Shown here in pieces: positions 28,013 to 36,571 of a stretch of DNA of 51,390 nucleotides. Position numbers and translations under genes: made by a program. The notes under the pieces are model-generated. The model was not told where the DNA came from. It searched no databases and saw only the letters and a program-made list of their open reading frames with translations. This DNA comes from Terriglobia bacterium. GTDB lineage: Bacteria > Acidobacteriota > Terriglobia > Acidiferrales > UBA7541. Position 1 is the stretch's first letter. Every line of letters starts with the position of its first letter. The stretch spans positions 1 through 51,390 of the forward strand of contig JAIQGD010000005.1 of assembly GCA_020072765.1 (NCBI GenBank), given 5' to 3'.

Positions 28013-28390
28013 CTACACGTACTGCTGATAGCGCGCCACGCGGATGTGCTTGAACTTGCCGTCCGCCAGATCGTAGTGCACGAAATTCAGTATGCGCCGC
28101 ACCTCGCCTTTCTTGAAGGGCAGCGCGGTGTTGGGATAATCCCGAAAGCAGTCGAATTCCGTGTACATTTCGGCGGCCACTCCGGCGTCGTCCGCCACCA
28201 GAAACTTCACGTCCACGAATTCGCGTACGTAGGTGTGAAAATCGGTGTAGAAGCTGATGATGCCCTTGGGCCCCTTGAGCGTAAGGCTGCTCAGGTTGAC
28301 CTCCACGTCCTCGGCGTAGTACGCCGCGAACTTCTCGTACTGCTTGTTGTTGAAGTGATCGATGTAACGGAGGTAGTCCTCTTTGGTCAT
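28013..28390 (-). CDS. SnoaL/NTF2-like protein
   Basis: A 125-residue cone-shaped-fold protein. ATG at 28390 has GGGAGG nine bases upstream. It opens with the typical helix of the SnoaL-like group (DYLRYIDHFNNKQYEKFAAY), then YAEDVEVNLSSLTLKG, a DFHTYVREFVDVKF helix-strand, and paired strands ending in HIRVARYQQYV. Members are ketosteroid-isomerase-like enzymes or ligand-binding proteins; no catalytic residues can be assigned. Divergent from the acyl-CoA synthetase gene. Confidence 0.8.
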   Translation of the reverse strand: MTKEDYLRYIDHFNNKQYEKFAAYYAEDVEVNLSSLTLKGPKGIISFYTDFHTYVREFVDVKFLVADDAGVAAEMYTEFDCFRDYPNTALPFKKGEVRRILNFVHYDLADGKFKHIRVARYQQYV

Positions 28391-28549
28391 GGCCAGGGCC
28401 TCCCGCTGTGATTTCCGCGAGCCACCATCTACTTGGCGGGAAGAGCGCCTAACACGGGGCATCCCGCAGGACCCGCCGAGGCCGCCGATTATAGCCGAAT
28501 GCCGGGGCACGCAAAGGGCCTCCCGCCGCACCGGCGGGCGACGGCTCTC

Positions 28550-28577
28550 TTTACGCCCCTGCGCTCTCAGGTATACT
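28550..28577 (+). promoter_or_regulatory. Candidate sigma-70-type promoter for the acyl-CoA synthetase gene
   Basis: TTTACG (28550-28555), a 16-base spacer and TATACT (28572-28577), about 65 bases before the ATG at 28645. Matches to consensus are four of six and five of six. Confidence 0.45.
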
Positions 28578-28644
28578 CGCTTGCCCGTCCATCCCGGCGG
28601 CCGGTTGACATTCGGAGAATCGCGAACGTACCACGAGGCAGGGC

Positions 28645-30249
28645 ATGAAACTTCCTCTCACTCCAATCCGCTTCCTCCGCTATGCGGAGGCGCAGTTCCC
28701 GCAAGCCACGGCGGTCGTTTGCGGCGAGGAGCGCTTTTCCTACGCGCAATTTGCGGATCGCGCCGGGCGCCTGGCCGGCGCGCTGCGCGCGGCGGGACTC
28801 CAGCCGGGGGACCGGGTCGCTTTCCTGAGCGCGAATTGCCACAGGTTGCTCGAAGCGTATTACGGCGTTATCGAAGCCGGCGGCATCCTGCTTCCCCTGA
28901 ATATCCGGCTGTCGCCCGGCGAGCTTTCCTACATCCTGAACGATTCGGGCGCGCGCTTTCTGTTCCTGGAAAGCCAATTCCTCGATATGGCCGCGTCGTT
29001 TCCGGCGTCCGTTCCTTCGCTGGCGTCCTGCATTTTGCTGGATCGCGCCCCGGAAGCGGGTTGGCTTGCGCCCCGCAACTACGAAAGCCTTCTGGCCGCG
29101 GCCACGCCCTCGCGCCGCGACATCACGGAATTTGATGAAGATTCGGTGGCCGAGCTCTTTTACACCAGCGGCACCAGCGCCCATCCCAAAGGCGTCATGC
29201 TCACGCATCGCAACGTCTATCTCCACGCCTTCACCGTGGTTCTGGGCTTGCAGTTCGCGCACGAACCCACGCAGCATCCCCGCGTCGAACTCCACACCAT
29301 TTCGCTGTTTCATGCCAACGGCTGGGGCGTCGCGCACCGCCTCACGATGATCGGCGGCACCCACGTGATCGTCCGCCGCTTTGATCCCGCCGAAATCTTC
29401 CGGCTGATCGAGCGCGAGCGCGCCCACGCCTGCTCCCTGGTTCCCACCATGGCGGCGGCCCTGGTGCATTCCCCCGAGCGGACGAAATACGACCTGAGCA
29501 GCCTGCAACGCATCATGCTAGGGGGAGCCGCATCGTCTCCCACGCTGGTGCGCGAAATCGAGGAAAAGCTGGGATGCACGTGCTTTGGTTCCTACGGGCT
29601 CACGGAAACGTCTCCGGCGCTCTCCGTTTCGCCGAGCAAGCCCGGCCTTTCCTGGGAAGGCGACCGCCGCTATGCGGGCCAGGCCATGACCGGGTTTGCC
29701 ATGCCCGGCGTCGAACTCCGCGTGGTCGATTCCGAAGGACACGATGTGCCGCACGACGGGAAATCCATCGGCGAAATCGTCGCCCGCGGCGACGGCATCA
29801 TGGAAGGCTACTGGCACCAGCCCGAAGCCACCCGGGAGGCCTTCCGCGGCGGGTGGTTCCATACCGGCGATCTCGCCACGATGGACGAACATGGCTACGT
29901 GCTAGTCGCCGACCGCAAGAAGGACATCATCGTCAGCGGCGGTGAAAACATTTCCTCAGTCGAAGTCGAAACCGTCCTCCTGGCCCACCCCAGCGTCTAC
30001 GAGATCGCCGTCATCCCCGTCCCCGACGAAAACTGGGGCGAAGTACCGAAGGCGCTGGTGGTGCTGAAACCGGGAGCCACGGCGACCGAATCCGAGTTGC
30101 TGGAATTCTGCCGCCCCCGCTTGGCTCACTACAAAGCGCCCCGCTCGGTGGAATTCCTCGAAAGCCTGCCCAAAACCGGCACGGGAAAAATCCTGAAAAG
30201 GGATCTGCGCAACAAGTATTGGCCGGCGGAGAAACCCCGGGAGCATTAG
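28645..30249 (+). CDS. AMP-dependent acyl-CoA synthetase
   Basis: Activates a carboxylic acid, probably a fatty acid, to acyl-CoA via acyl-AMP. 534 residues of the ANL superfamily. The phosphate-binding motif YTSGTSAHPKG is at 173-183, the adenine/acyl region SYGLTETSPA follows, then the hinge region DRKKDIIVSGGENISSVEVE and the C-terminal catalytic lysine in KTGTGKILKR (about 512-522). No transmembrane segment. Substrate chain length cannot be read from sequence. The TAG stop is also the first three bases of repeat B. The MaoC-like hydratase gene follows, in keeping with fatty-acid use. Confidence 0.93.
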   Translation: MKLPLTPIRFLRYAEAQFPQATAVVCGEERFSYAQFADRAGRLAGALRAAGLQPGDRVAFLSANCHRLLEAYYGVIEAGGILLPLNIRLSPGELSYILNDSGARFLFLESQFLDMAASFPASVPSLASCILLDRAPEAGWLAPRNYESLLAAATPSRRDITEFDEDSVAELFYTSGTSAHPKGVMLTHRNVYLHAFTVVLGLQFAHEPTQHPRVELHTISLFHANGWGVAHRLTMIGGTHVIVRRFDPAEIFRLIERERAHACSLVPTMAAALVHSPERTKYDLSSLQRIMLGGAASSPTLVREIEEKLGCTCFGSYGLTETSPALSVSPSKPGLSWEGDRRYAGQAMTGFAMPGVELRVVDSEGHDVPHDGKSIGEIVARGDGIMEGYWHQPEATREAFRGGWFHTGDLATMDEHGYVLVADRKKDIIVSGGENISSVEVETVLLAHPSVYEIAVIPVPDENWGEVPKALVVLKPGATATESELLEFCRPRLAHYKAPRSVEFLESLPKTGTGKILKRDLRNKYWPAEKPREH

Positions 30250-30368
30250 CAGGGTGCTGAAAAATGCTGCGGGGCGGAAGGGCGGGGTTTCAACCCCGCC
30301 GCCAGTGGCATACTTTCTTTAGGGGTTTTAACCCCTGAAGCCTGGCAGCTTTTTCAGCACGTTGTTAG
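30247..30368. repeat. MITE-like palindromic repeat, copy B
   Basis: Left end TAGCAGGGTGCTGAAAAA, right end CTTTTTCAGCACGTTGTTAG, inverted relative to each other. Inside are GGGCGGGGTTTCAACCCCGCC and the module AGGGGTTTTAACCCCT. The leading TAG is the stop codon of the acyl-CoA synthetase gene. Confidence 0.8.
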
Positions 30369-30443
30369 AGCGCGTTTTCAGAACTATTGCTGAGAACGCA
30401 AGCAACGCGGAGAACAATTCAGCAGGAGCGATCAGGAGTATCC

Positions 30444-30908
30444 ATGCCACCACTCATCGTGGAAACACCGCAATCCTTGCAGGAGTACGCCGGCCGCGAA
30501 ATCGGCGTGTCGGACTGGTTCGCGGTGACGCAGGAGCGCATCCGGCAATTCGCCGAAGCCACCGAAGACCGCCAGTGGATTCATGTCGACCGCGAACGCG
30601 CCGCGCGCGAATCGCCCTACCGCTCGACGATCGCCCACGGCTTCCTGACGCTTTCCCTGCTGAGCCACCTGGTGAAGCAGGTGTTTCAAATCCGCGGCGG
30701 CCTGCGCATGACCGTCAACTATGGACTGAACCGCGTGCGCTTCCCCGCCCCGGTGCGCGCGGATTCCGAAATTCGGGCCCGCGTCACCTTGCAATCCCTG
30801 AAGCAACTCCCCGATTCCGTCGAAGCCGTGTTCCTGCTGTCGGCGGAAGTGCGCGATTCCGACAAGCCGTGCTGCGTCGCCGAGTGGGTGGTCCGCTACT
30901 TCACTTAG
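30444..30908 (+). CDS. MaoC-like (R)-specific enoyl-CoA hydratase
   Basis: A 154-residue hot-dog-fold protein. ATG at 30444 follows CAGGAG at six bases. The hydratase-2 motif is visible as EDRQWIHVDRERA followed by TIAHGFLTLSL, with the Asp/His pair typical of (R)-hydratases. The rest (NYGLNRVRFPAPV, RARVTLQSL) matches the MaoC dehydratase pattern. It would hydrate trans-2-enoyl-CoA to (R)-3-hydroxyacyl-CoA, useful for PHA synthesis or bypassing beta-oxidation (inferred). Its neighbours are an acyl-CoA synthetase and a beta-oxidation multienzyme. Confidence 0.9.
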   Translation: MPPLIVETPQSLQEYAGREIGVSDWFAVTQERIRQFAEATEDRQWIHVDRERAARESPYRSTIAHGFLTLSLLSHLVKQVFQIRGGLRMTVNYGLNRVRFPAPVRADSEIRARVTLQSLKQLPDSVEAVFLLSAEVRDSDKPCCVAEWVVRYFT

Positions 30909-30937
30909 TATCCTGAGTCGCAAGCTCGTCGCATGGT

Positions 30938-31041
30938 TTATAGGAGGCCGGGGCTTCAGCCCCGGCGTTCAGGCATTTGTTTTCACCGGGCTTTAGCCCC
31001 TGAAGTTCCCTGATGCGTCTTCTTCAGCACCCCGCTGGCGG
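30938..31041. repeat. MITE-like palindromic repeat, copy C
   Basis: Contains GCCGGGGCTTCAGCCCCGGC and GGGCTTTAGCCCCTGAAG and ends in CTTCTTCAGCACCCCGCTGG. The segment GGGCTTTAGCCCCTGAAGTT onward is the reverse complement of the left end of copy A. Lies between the convergent maoC-like and fad genes; the left edge is unclear. Confidence 0.6.
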
Positions 31042-31051
31042 AAAATCCCCG

Positions 31052-33181
31052 TCAGTCGGCGGCCTGGCCGGTTTCGCGCTGATAGTCCGCAAACGTCTTG
31101 CCGGCTTCCGCCAATTGCTTCAGCAACGGAGCCGGTTCCCACAGCGCGCCGTGCTGGAGGTGCAATTTGCAGATGCGGTCGTATACTCGTTGGAGTCCCA
31201 CGGTGTCCGCGTACCACATCGGCCCCCCGCGATAATTCGGGAAGCCGTATCCATTCAAATACACGGTGTCGATATCGCCCGCCCGCAACGCGTAGCCTTC
31301 CTCGAGAATTTGCGCGCCCACATTCACGAGCGTGTAGATGCAGCGCTCCACGATCTCGTCGGCGGAAATCTTCCGCTGCGGCGTGCCTGCTTCGGCATTC
31401 CACTTCCGGATCAGCTCCGCGACTTCCGGATCGGGCGTCGCCCGCCGTTCCGCATCATATTTGTACCAGCCCGAGCCTGTTTTCTGTCCCAGACGTCCCG
31501 ACTCGACCAGACGATCTTCCAGATACGCCCGCCGCAGGCCCGGCTTCTCCTGGCCGCGGTGCTCTCGCCAGATGCGGTACGACACGTCAAGCCCTCCCAA
31601 GTCGCTCACCGCCAGCGGGCCCATGGCCATGCCGAAGTCGGTGATGGCCTTGTCCACCGCTTCCGGCGCCGCACCCTCCTCCACCAGAAACTGCGCCTCG
31701 CGAATATACGGCAGGAACATGCGGTTGCCGACGAACCCCCAGCAGTTCCCCACGAGCACGCCGATCTTGCCCAGCTTCTTCGAAAGCTGCATGCACGTGC
31801 CGATCACTTCCTTGCTGCTCCTTCTCCCGCGCACGATCTCGAGCAGCCGCATCACGTTCGCCGGGCTGAAGAAGTGCAACCCGATCACCGACTCCGGCCG
31901 CGAGGTGGTCGCGGCGATTTCGTCCAGATTGAGCGTGGAGGTATTGCTGGCGATAATCGCTCCGCGTTTGGCCGCCCGGTCGATTTCGGCGAAGACTTCC
32001 TTCTTGAGCGCCATGCTCTCGAACACGGCTTCGATCACCAGGTCAGCGCCGCCGATCTCCTCGTACCGCAGCGTGGTCTTGATCAGCTTCATCCGCTCGT
32101 CGACGTACTCCTGGGTGAACCGCCCGCGCTTCACCGAGACGGCGTAGTTCTTTTCGATGTTCGCAAGGCCCCGGTCCAGCGCGTTCCGGTCCACGTCCTT
32201 CAGCACCACCGGAATGCCCGCATTGGCGAATACCATGGCGATCGCCGCGCCCATGGTCCCCGCGCCGATGATCGCGGCCGAGCCCACCGGAATTACCGGC
32301 GTCTCCTTGGGGACGTCCGGGATCTTCGATACCTCGCGTTCGGCGAAAAACGCGTGGATGAGCGCCTTGGACTGATCCGAGAAGAGGCATTCGTCGAACA
32401 ATCGCTGCTCGTTCTGGCAGCCATCCTCGAACGGAAGTCTCGTGGCCGCCTCGATCGCATCGATGGCGACCAGCGGCGCCATCAGCCCGCGCTGCCTCTT
32501 GCGCACGTTCTCGCGTGCCGCGGCGACGACCGGGGCGTTCTGCTCCGGCGTTCCCAGTTTTTCAGTGCGCTCGCGAGTCTTGCGCGTCGGTTTTCCGGCG
32601 ACCTCGCGCGCAAACGCGACGGCCCCTGCTAACAGGTCGCCTTCGATCACCCGGTCCATGATCCCGAGCTTCAGCGCTTCCGGCGCCTTCACCGGCTTGC
32701 CGCTCGTGCACATCTCGATGGCCTTTTCGACCCCCGCCAGGCGCGGCAGACGCTGTGTCCCGCCCGCGCCGGGAATGATGCCCAGGTTGACCTCCGGCTG
32801 TCCCACCTGCGCGCCCGGAACGGCCACGCGGTAATGGCCCGACATCGCCAACTCCAGCCCGCCGCCCAGCGCATTCCCATGAATCGCCACCACCACGGGC
32901 TTGCGGCAATCCTCGATCTCCAGCAGCACCGGAAGCAATCCCACGCCGCGCTTGATCTTCCCCGAGGTCATCTTCACGAACTCGTTGATGTCCGCCCCGG
33001 CCACAAACGTCCGCCCCCCGCCGATCAGCACCGCGGCCTTCACCGTGTCATCCTGCTGGATTTTCCGGATGGATTCGCTGATCCCCTGGGGCACGCCCGG
33101 ACTCAGCGCGTTCACCGGCGGGTTATTGATGGTGATGATGGCGATATCATTGTCCTTGGTCAGTTGAACCAGGTCGCTCAT
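31052..33181 (-). CDS. fadJ: Enoyl-CoA hydratase / 3-hydroxyacyl-CoA dehydrogenase fusion
   Basis: Bifunctional beta-oxidation enzyme of 709 residues. The crotonase domain (about 1-190) has the oxyanion block AIHGNALGGGLELAM and the two catalytic glutamates at E110 and E130 (GQPEVNLGIIPGAGGTQ). The dehydrogenase domain has the NAD motif GAGTMG at 306-311, HFFSPANVMRLLEIV with its catalytic His, and two C-terminal helical repeats. It would hydrate (S)-specifically, then oxidise. Usually paired with a thiolase; none is in this window. FadB/FadJ/FadN naming is by domain order only. Mrp lies 63 bases upstream on the same strand. Confidence 0.93.
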   Translation of the reverse strand: MSDLVQLTKDNDIAIITINNPPVNALSPGVPQGISESIRKIQQDDTVKAAVLIGGGRTFVAGADINEFVKMTSGKIKRGVGLLPVLLEIEDCRKPVVVAIHGNALGGGLELAMSGHYRVAVPGAQVGQPEVNLGIIPGAGGTQRLPRLAGVEKAIEMCTSGKPVKAPEALKLGIMDRVIEGDLLAGAVAFAREVAGKPTRKTRERTEKLGTPEQNAPVVAAARENVRKRQRGLMAPLVAIDAIEAATRLPFEDGCQNEQRLFDECLFSDQSKALIHAFFAEREVSKIPDVPKETPVIPVGSAAIIGAGTMGAAIAMVFANAGIPVVLKDVDRNALDRGLANIEKNYAVSVKRGRFTQEYVDERMKLIKTTLRYEEIGGADLVIEAVFESMALKKEVFAEIDRAAKRGAIIASNTSTLNLDEIAATTSRPESVIGLHFFSPANVMRLLEIVRGRRSSKEVIGTCMQLSKKLGKIGVLVGNCWGFVGNRMFLPYIREAQFLVEEGAAPEAVDKAITDFGMAMGPLAVSDLGGLDVSYRIWREHRGQEKPGLRRAYLEDRLVESGRLGQKTGSGWYKYDAERRATPDPEVAELIRKWNAEAGTPQRKISADEIVERCIYTLVNVGAQILEEGYALRAGDIDTVYLNGYGFPNYRGGPMWYADTVGLQRVYDRICKLHLQHGALWEPAPLLKQLAEAGKTFADYQRETGQAAD

Positions 33182-33244
33182 GTTCGTTGTTTCTCCGATC
33201 GAGTGCGTATGATCTTCCGCCGTCCGCCAGCGGACCCACTTATC

Positions 33245-34330
33245 TCACAGAATCTGAACCAGCGGCGCCGACGCCGACAAATTTACCACCGAAAGCCTCG
33301 CCGCAACGCTGCGCGCCATCCCGTACATGCTTCGCGCACCCGGCGCATCCTCCCCAAGCGACGCCACCGGCTTTCCCGTATCGCCTCCGATGCGAATCTG
33401 CGGATCGATTTCGATCGCGCCCAGAAACGGCACGCCGAACTCCTGTGCCATCCGCTCGCCTTCGCCGTTGCCGAAGACGTCGATCCGCCCCTGGCAATGC
33501 GGGCAGGCGAAATAGCTCATGTTTTCGACCACGCCAAGAATCTCGACATTCACCTGCCGGAACATCTCCACCGCCTTGCGCACGTCGGCCAGCGCGACCA
33601 CCGACGGGGTGGTCACGATCACCGCCCCGCTCACCGGCGCCGTCTGAATCAGGCTCAACTGCACGTCTCCCGTGCCCGGCGGCAGATCCACGATCAGATA
33701 ATCGAGCTCTCCCCAGCGCACGCTGCGCAAAAACTGCTGAATCACGCTGTGCAGCATCGGCCCGCGCCAGACCAGCGGCTTGTCTCCCGGACTCAGCAGC
33801 CCCATCGAGATCATCTTCACGCCGTAAGCCTGCACGGGAATGATGGTGCGCTCGTCCAGCGCGCGCGGCTGCTCGTTCGTCCCCAGCATCACCGGGACGT
33901 TCGGGCCGTACACATCCGCATCCAGCAGCCCCACCGACGCGCCCATATTCTTCAGCGCGATCGCCAGATTCACGGCCACGGTCGTCTTCCCCACGCCGCC
34001 CTTGCCGCTTCCCACCGCGATCAGATTCTTGACGCCGGGAATGGACGCCTTGTCCTGCATCCGCTTGCCCTCCGGCACGGCAGCGTCGAATTTTACCTCC
34101 ACGGCCGTCACCCCCGGCAGTTTGCCCACCGCCGCGCGCACGTCCTTCTCGATGGTTTCGCGCAGCGGGCACGCCGGCGTCGTCAGCGTGACGCCCAACG
34201 ACACCACCCCGGCCTCGCTCACCTGTACGTTTTTCGCCATCCCCAGCGTCACGAGGTCCTTGTGCAGCTCTGGGTCCATCACCCCGCGCAACGCTTCCAA
34301 TACCGCCTGTTCACTCGGTCCGCTTGCCAT
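33245..34330 (-). CDS. mrp: Mrp/ApbC-type iron-sulfur cluster carrier ATPase
   Basis: P-loop NTPase that carries or inserts Fe-S clusters. ATG at 34330 gives 361 residues; the frame is open to 34414, overlapping repeat D. The N-terminal MIP18/DUF59 domain (about 1-90) contains DPELHKDLVTLGM and TTPACPLRETI. The deviant Walker A GSGKGGVGKTT is at 107-117, VDLPPGTGDVQL is the switch region and the conserved CPHC pair near residue 260 would bind the shared cluster. Probably co-transcribed with the downstream fad gene. Confidence 0.94.
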   Translation of the reverse strand: MASGPSEQAVLEALRGVMDPELHKDLVTLGMAKNVQVSEAGVVSLGVTLTTPACPLRETIEKDVRAAVGKLPGVTAVEVKFDAAVPEGKRMQDKASIPGVKNLIAVGSGKGGVGKTTVAVNLAIALKNMGASVGLLDADVYGPNVPVMLGTNEQPRALDERTIIPVQAYGVKMISMGLLSPGDKPLVWRGPMLHSVIQQFLRSVRWGELDYLIVDLPPGTGDVQLSLIQTAPVSGAVIVTTPSVVALADVRKAVEMFRQVNVEILGVVENMSYFACPHCQGRIDVFGNGEGERMAQEFGVPFLGAIEIDPQIRIGGDTGKPVASLGEDAPGARSMYGMARSVAARLSVVNLSASAPLVQIL

Positions 34331-34357
34331 CACGTTCCTTTCCGATAGCGCCTGCCG

Positions 34358-34450
34358 CCTTGCTGAAAAATCGCTTCGCGTGGAAGGACAAGGGTTCAAC
34401 CCCGCATCGACCATGCGCTCCGTGCGGGCGTCTTAGCCCCTGAAATACCG
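34358..34450. repeat. MITE-like palindromic repeat, copy D (degenerate)
   Basis: Starts with CTTGCTGAAAAATCGC, contains AAGGGTTCAACCCC and ends near TTAGCCCCTGAAATACC. Shorter and more degraded than the others. It lies upstream of mrp. Confidence 0.5.
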
Positions 34451-34585
34451 CTCCATGATAGACCCCTGCCCCTCGCCCGGCAACCGGCACGGAGAAATGA
34501 ACCTATCGGTCTTTTTCGTGGGAGCTACGTCATCACCAGCGCACTTGATCAAGCGCCACCGCGCCCGCCCTCGCCGTTGTAGAGG

Positions 34586-34664
34586 CGGGTCGGCGCCTTT
34601 TGCCGACCCGGCACTCTCTGCGCGTTCTCAGCGTCTCTGCGGTGAACGCTCTCTCTGGGCGGCT
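34586..34664. repeat. Hairpin plus CTCTGCG-type intergenic repeat
   Basis: CGGGTCGGC (34586-34594) pairs with GCCGACCCG (34602-34610). It is followed by a tract built of variants of CTCTGCGTTCTCAGCGTCTCTGCGGTGAA, an intergenic repeat that I recall from many unrelated bacterial genomes. The rest of 34451-34772 shows no gene on either strand. Confidence 0.45.
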
Positions 34665-34772
34665 AGCAGCTCTCTGGCTTTAGGGGCGATGCCTGCGTGC
34701 GTGCTTCTTGGGAAGGATGTCGACGGTGAGGATTCTATTCTGACCGGCTCGCGCAATTCTTTACCGCCGGAA

Positions 34773-35105
34773 TCAGGCCCGCTCGCGCTCTCCACAGTCC
34801 CGGCAGAAACGCGCCCAGGGGACCACATCGAGCCGCGCTTTGGCGATGGGCTGGCTACACGCCTCGCACACGCCGAACGACCCCGCCCGTATCCGCCCGA
34901 GCGCATCTTCGATTTCCTTGAGCACCAGGCGGTCGGCCTCGCGAAATCGCACTTGAAGATCGGCTTCGACATCAGCGCTGGCGACGTCCATGATATCCCC
35001 CTTGGTGCCGCCGGCAGGAGGCAGCGTCACTCCACGCGCCCACAACTCGTCCCGCTTGGCGAACAGCAGCGTCGTATATCGCTCCAAATCCTTGCCCTTG
35101 GTCAT
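34773..35105 (-). CDS. DksA/TraR-family zinc-finger protein
   Basis: Probable RNA-polymerase secondary-channel regulator. ATG at 35105 gives 110 residues, smaller than E. coli DksA (151) but close to the short TraR-like group; the frame is open to 35285. An N-terminal helical hairpin (LERYTTLLFAKRDELW; DVEADLQVRFREADRLVLKE) leads to the C4 zinc finger C80-x2-C83 and C101-x2-C104. ALGRIRAGSFGVCEAC is the classic junction. Acidic residues of the DksA tip (DxxDA) are not exact here. A CRP/FNR-like palindrome lies about 125 bases upstream. Confidence 0.88.
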   Translation of the reverse strand: MTKGKDLERYTTLLFAKRDELWARGVTLPPAGGTKGDIMDVASADVEADLQVRFREADRLVLKEIEDALGRIRAGSFGVCEACSQPIAKARLDVVPWARFCRDCGERERA

Positions 35106-35227
35106 CGCCCCTCCGCCAGCCATACGCTTGCCCTGCCTTCGCCCGCCGCCCGTGCAGCCTTCCCGCGGAATCTTTGGCCTGCGGCCCCCTCCGAGGCTCC
35201 TTTCTAACCCCATCCCGCCCAACCCAC

Positions 35228-35243
35228 AGTGACCTTGGTCACA
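35228..35243. promoter_or_regulatory. CRP/FNR-family-like operator, upstream of the DksA/TraR gene
   Basis: AGTGA-CCTTGG-TCACA. The core GTGACC-TT-GGTCAC is a perfect palindrome. It matches the TGTGA-N6-TCACA class in nine of ten positions. Centre about 130 bases from the 35105 start. The remainder of 35106-35475 contains no gene that I can support. Confidence 0.55.
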
Positions 35244-35475
35244 CCGGACGGTGATCTGCGTCGCCTCCCAGCCCGCGCAGCCCATTTAGTCAATCGTACG
35301 GAAGGGCTCGGAGCTTTAGCGCCACGAGAAGGATGCGATTCCGGGCCAAGCGACTGGTCGCCCCATAGCCCCATCCGATCCCGAAGCCGAGCCGAGAAAC
35401 TCGCCGAATCATGTGTGAAGTGGAATGTTTCCTTCGGAAGAACGGAGAGGTATAGGCAGCCGCAGCCGCTTCAAC

Positions 35476-35658
35476 TCAAGCCTGCGGAGCGCCTTCCTCG
35501 TGCAGAGGATTGTTGGATTCGTGCTCGTCCCGGCACTCGGAGCATACGTAGGCCTGGCACCAGTTGCACAGCTCCACGTGCTGGTCGCAGAAGTACTCCT
35601 CGCACTCGGAACACTGCTTCGGTGCTTCATGCGAACATCCCGAGGTGGCGCATTTCAT
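35476..35658 (-). CDS. Cys-rich zinc-finger miniprotein
   Basis: ATG at 35658 with a GGAGGG element upstream gives 60 residues. Pattern: C3...C8, C16-x2-C19, C24-x2-H (CDQH), C31-x2-C34, C39-x2-C42, plus a His near 45, enough for two interleaved zinc sites. It resembles eukaryotic B-box or cross-brace fingers in spacing. The C-terminus is acidic and hydrophilic. Upstream codons are open to 35814 but lack similarity. Probably co-transcribed with the coiled-coil gene 100 bases upstream. Target unknown. Confidence 0.7.
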   Translation of the reverse strand: MKCATSGCSHEAPKQCSECEEYFCDQHVELCNWCQAYVCSECRDEHESNNPLHEEGAPQA

Positions 35659-35758
35659 AGGCGGATACCCCCTCCACGTTGAGTTGAGCCCTTGAGCACG
35701 ACGGTGACTTAATCCTTGGCTCGTTTTGCGGAGCGCGGGATTGGGCCTATGCCGACGT

Positions 35759-36004
35759 TCAAAATTGGACGTTGGCGTCTTGTCGAAATTCCTTGGCCTC
35801 TTGGCCGAACTCAATGTTCGCCTCTTTGAGTGAATTCATCGCGGCTTCCCGCTCTTTGCGAGCTTTTTCGCCGCATTTCTCGCGCTCCGCCAGGGTAGTG
35901 GCCTGAATCGCGGATTCCTCCCATTCGATGGCCTTCTTCACATGATCCAGCGCTTCCTTGTCGCGCTGTTCCGCCAACTGCAGTCTCGAAACCGGCTGTG
36001 GCAT
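35759..36004 (-). CDS. Small coiled-coil protein
   Basis: An 81-residue, highly charged, helical protein; ATG at 36004 with AAGGAGAAAGGAC upstream, an excellent ribosome-binding site. Segments such as EQRDKEALDHVKKAIEWEES and EREKCGEKARKEREAAMNSL have heptad-type spacing. One Cys, no membrane segment. I do not recognise the family. A perfect TGTGA-N6-TCACA site lies about 125 bases upstream, and the zinc-finger miniprotein follows. Confidence 0.72.
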   Translation of the reverse strand: MPQPVSRLQLAEQRDKEALDHVKKAIEWEESAIQATTLAEREKCGEKARKEREAAMNSLKEANIEFGQEAKEFRQDANVQF

Positions 36005-36127
36005 GTCCTTTCTCCTTTCCGCGTGTCTCGACTCGATCCACCCTCCGCTCAGCACCACCTAGCCCGGTTATCCCTTCGCCCCAGACTTGAGGCGGAAACA
36101 ACAATACTGCCTTCGGCGGCGCCCCGC

Positions 36128-36143
36128 TGTGACACGGGTCACA
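36128..36143. promoter_or_regulatory. CRP/FNR-family-like operator, upstream of the coiled-coil gene
   Basis: TGTGA-CACGGG-TCACA, a perfect match to the CRP half-site consensus, with the extra symmetric C/G making TGTGAC-N4-GTCACA. About 125 bases from the 36004 start. In the rest of 36005-36571 I see no gene on either strand. Confidence 0.65.
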
Positions 36144-36443
36144 CCTGGAAGTCGTGCTTCCCTCGGGTTGCCGGCTGGCGGACTTCGTGAAGGGCCGCCG
36201 CACCCGGTCCCCTGTCACTCCAGCCCGGACGCCTGTGGGGACGGTGGCGAGGAATCTCCTTTTTCTTCCGGCGCGGAAGGCTACCGCGACGTTGAGACCG
36301 GCAAAAGCCGAGAAATTCGAGAGCGCCGCATCCGCCCGAAGCGCGCGGCTGATTGGCGAGACAAGCGAGACCGCACTTGGCCCCCACTCGCCCCTCATCC
36401 TCCATCCCTCATCCCTGCCACCTCACCCCTCTCCGCAACGCAC

Positions 36444-36459
36444 TGTGAAGTTGAGCACA
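36444..36459. promoter_or_regulatory. Degenerate CRP/FNR-like site upstream of the sugar dehydrogenase
   Basis: TGTGA-AGTTGA-GCACA has one mismatch in the second half-site. About 115 bases before the ATG at 36572. Weak alone; listed because it is the third such motif in 1.2 kb. Confidence 0.3.
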
Positions 36460-36571
36460 CGGGCAGAGCACAGCTTCTCTTATTGTTTCGCTTCCTGTTA
36501 TATTCGTCTTTTGGCCATTCTTTGACCGCGCCGCAACATCCGGCCGGGACCATCGCAGGAGAGGAACGCGA

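Noticed and set aside
32834-34348. Long plus-strand frame opposite mrp and the fad gene
   Set aside because: Its His/Arg-rich composition is typical of antisense shadow frames; the minus-strand genes carry clear family motifs.
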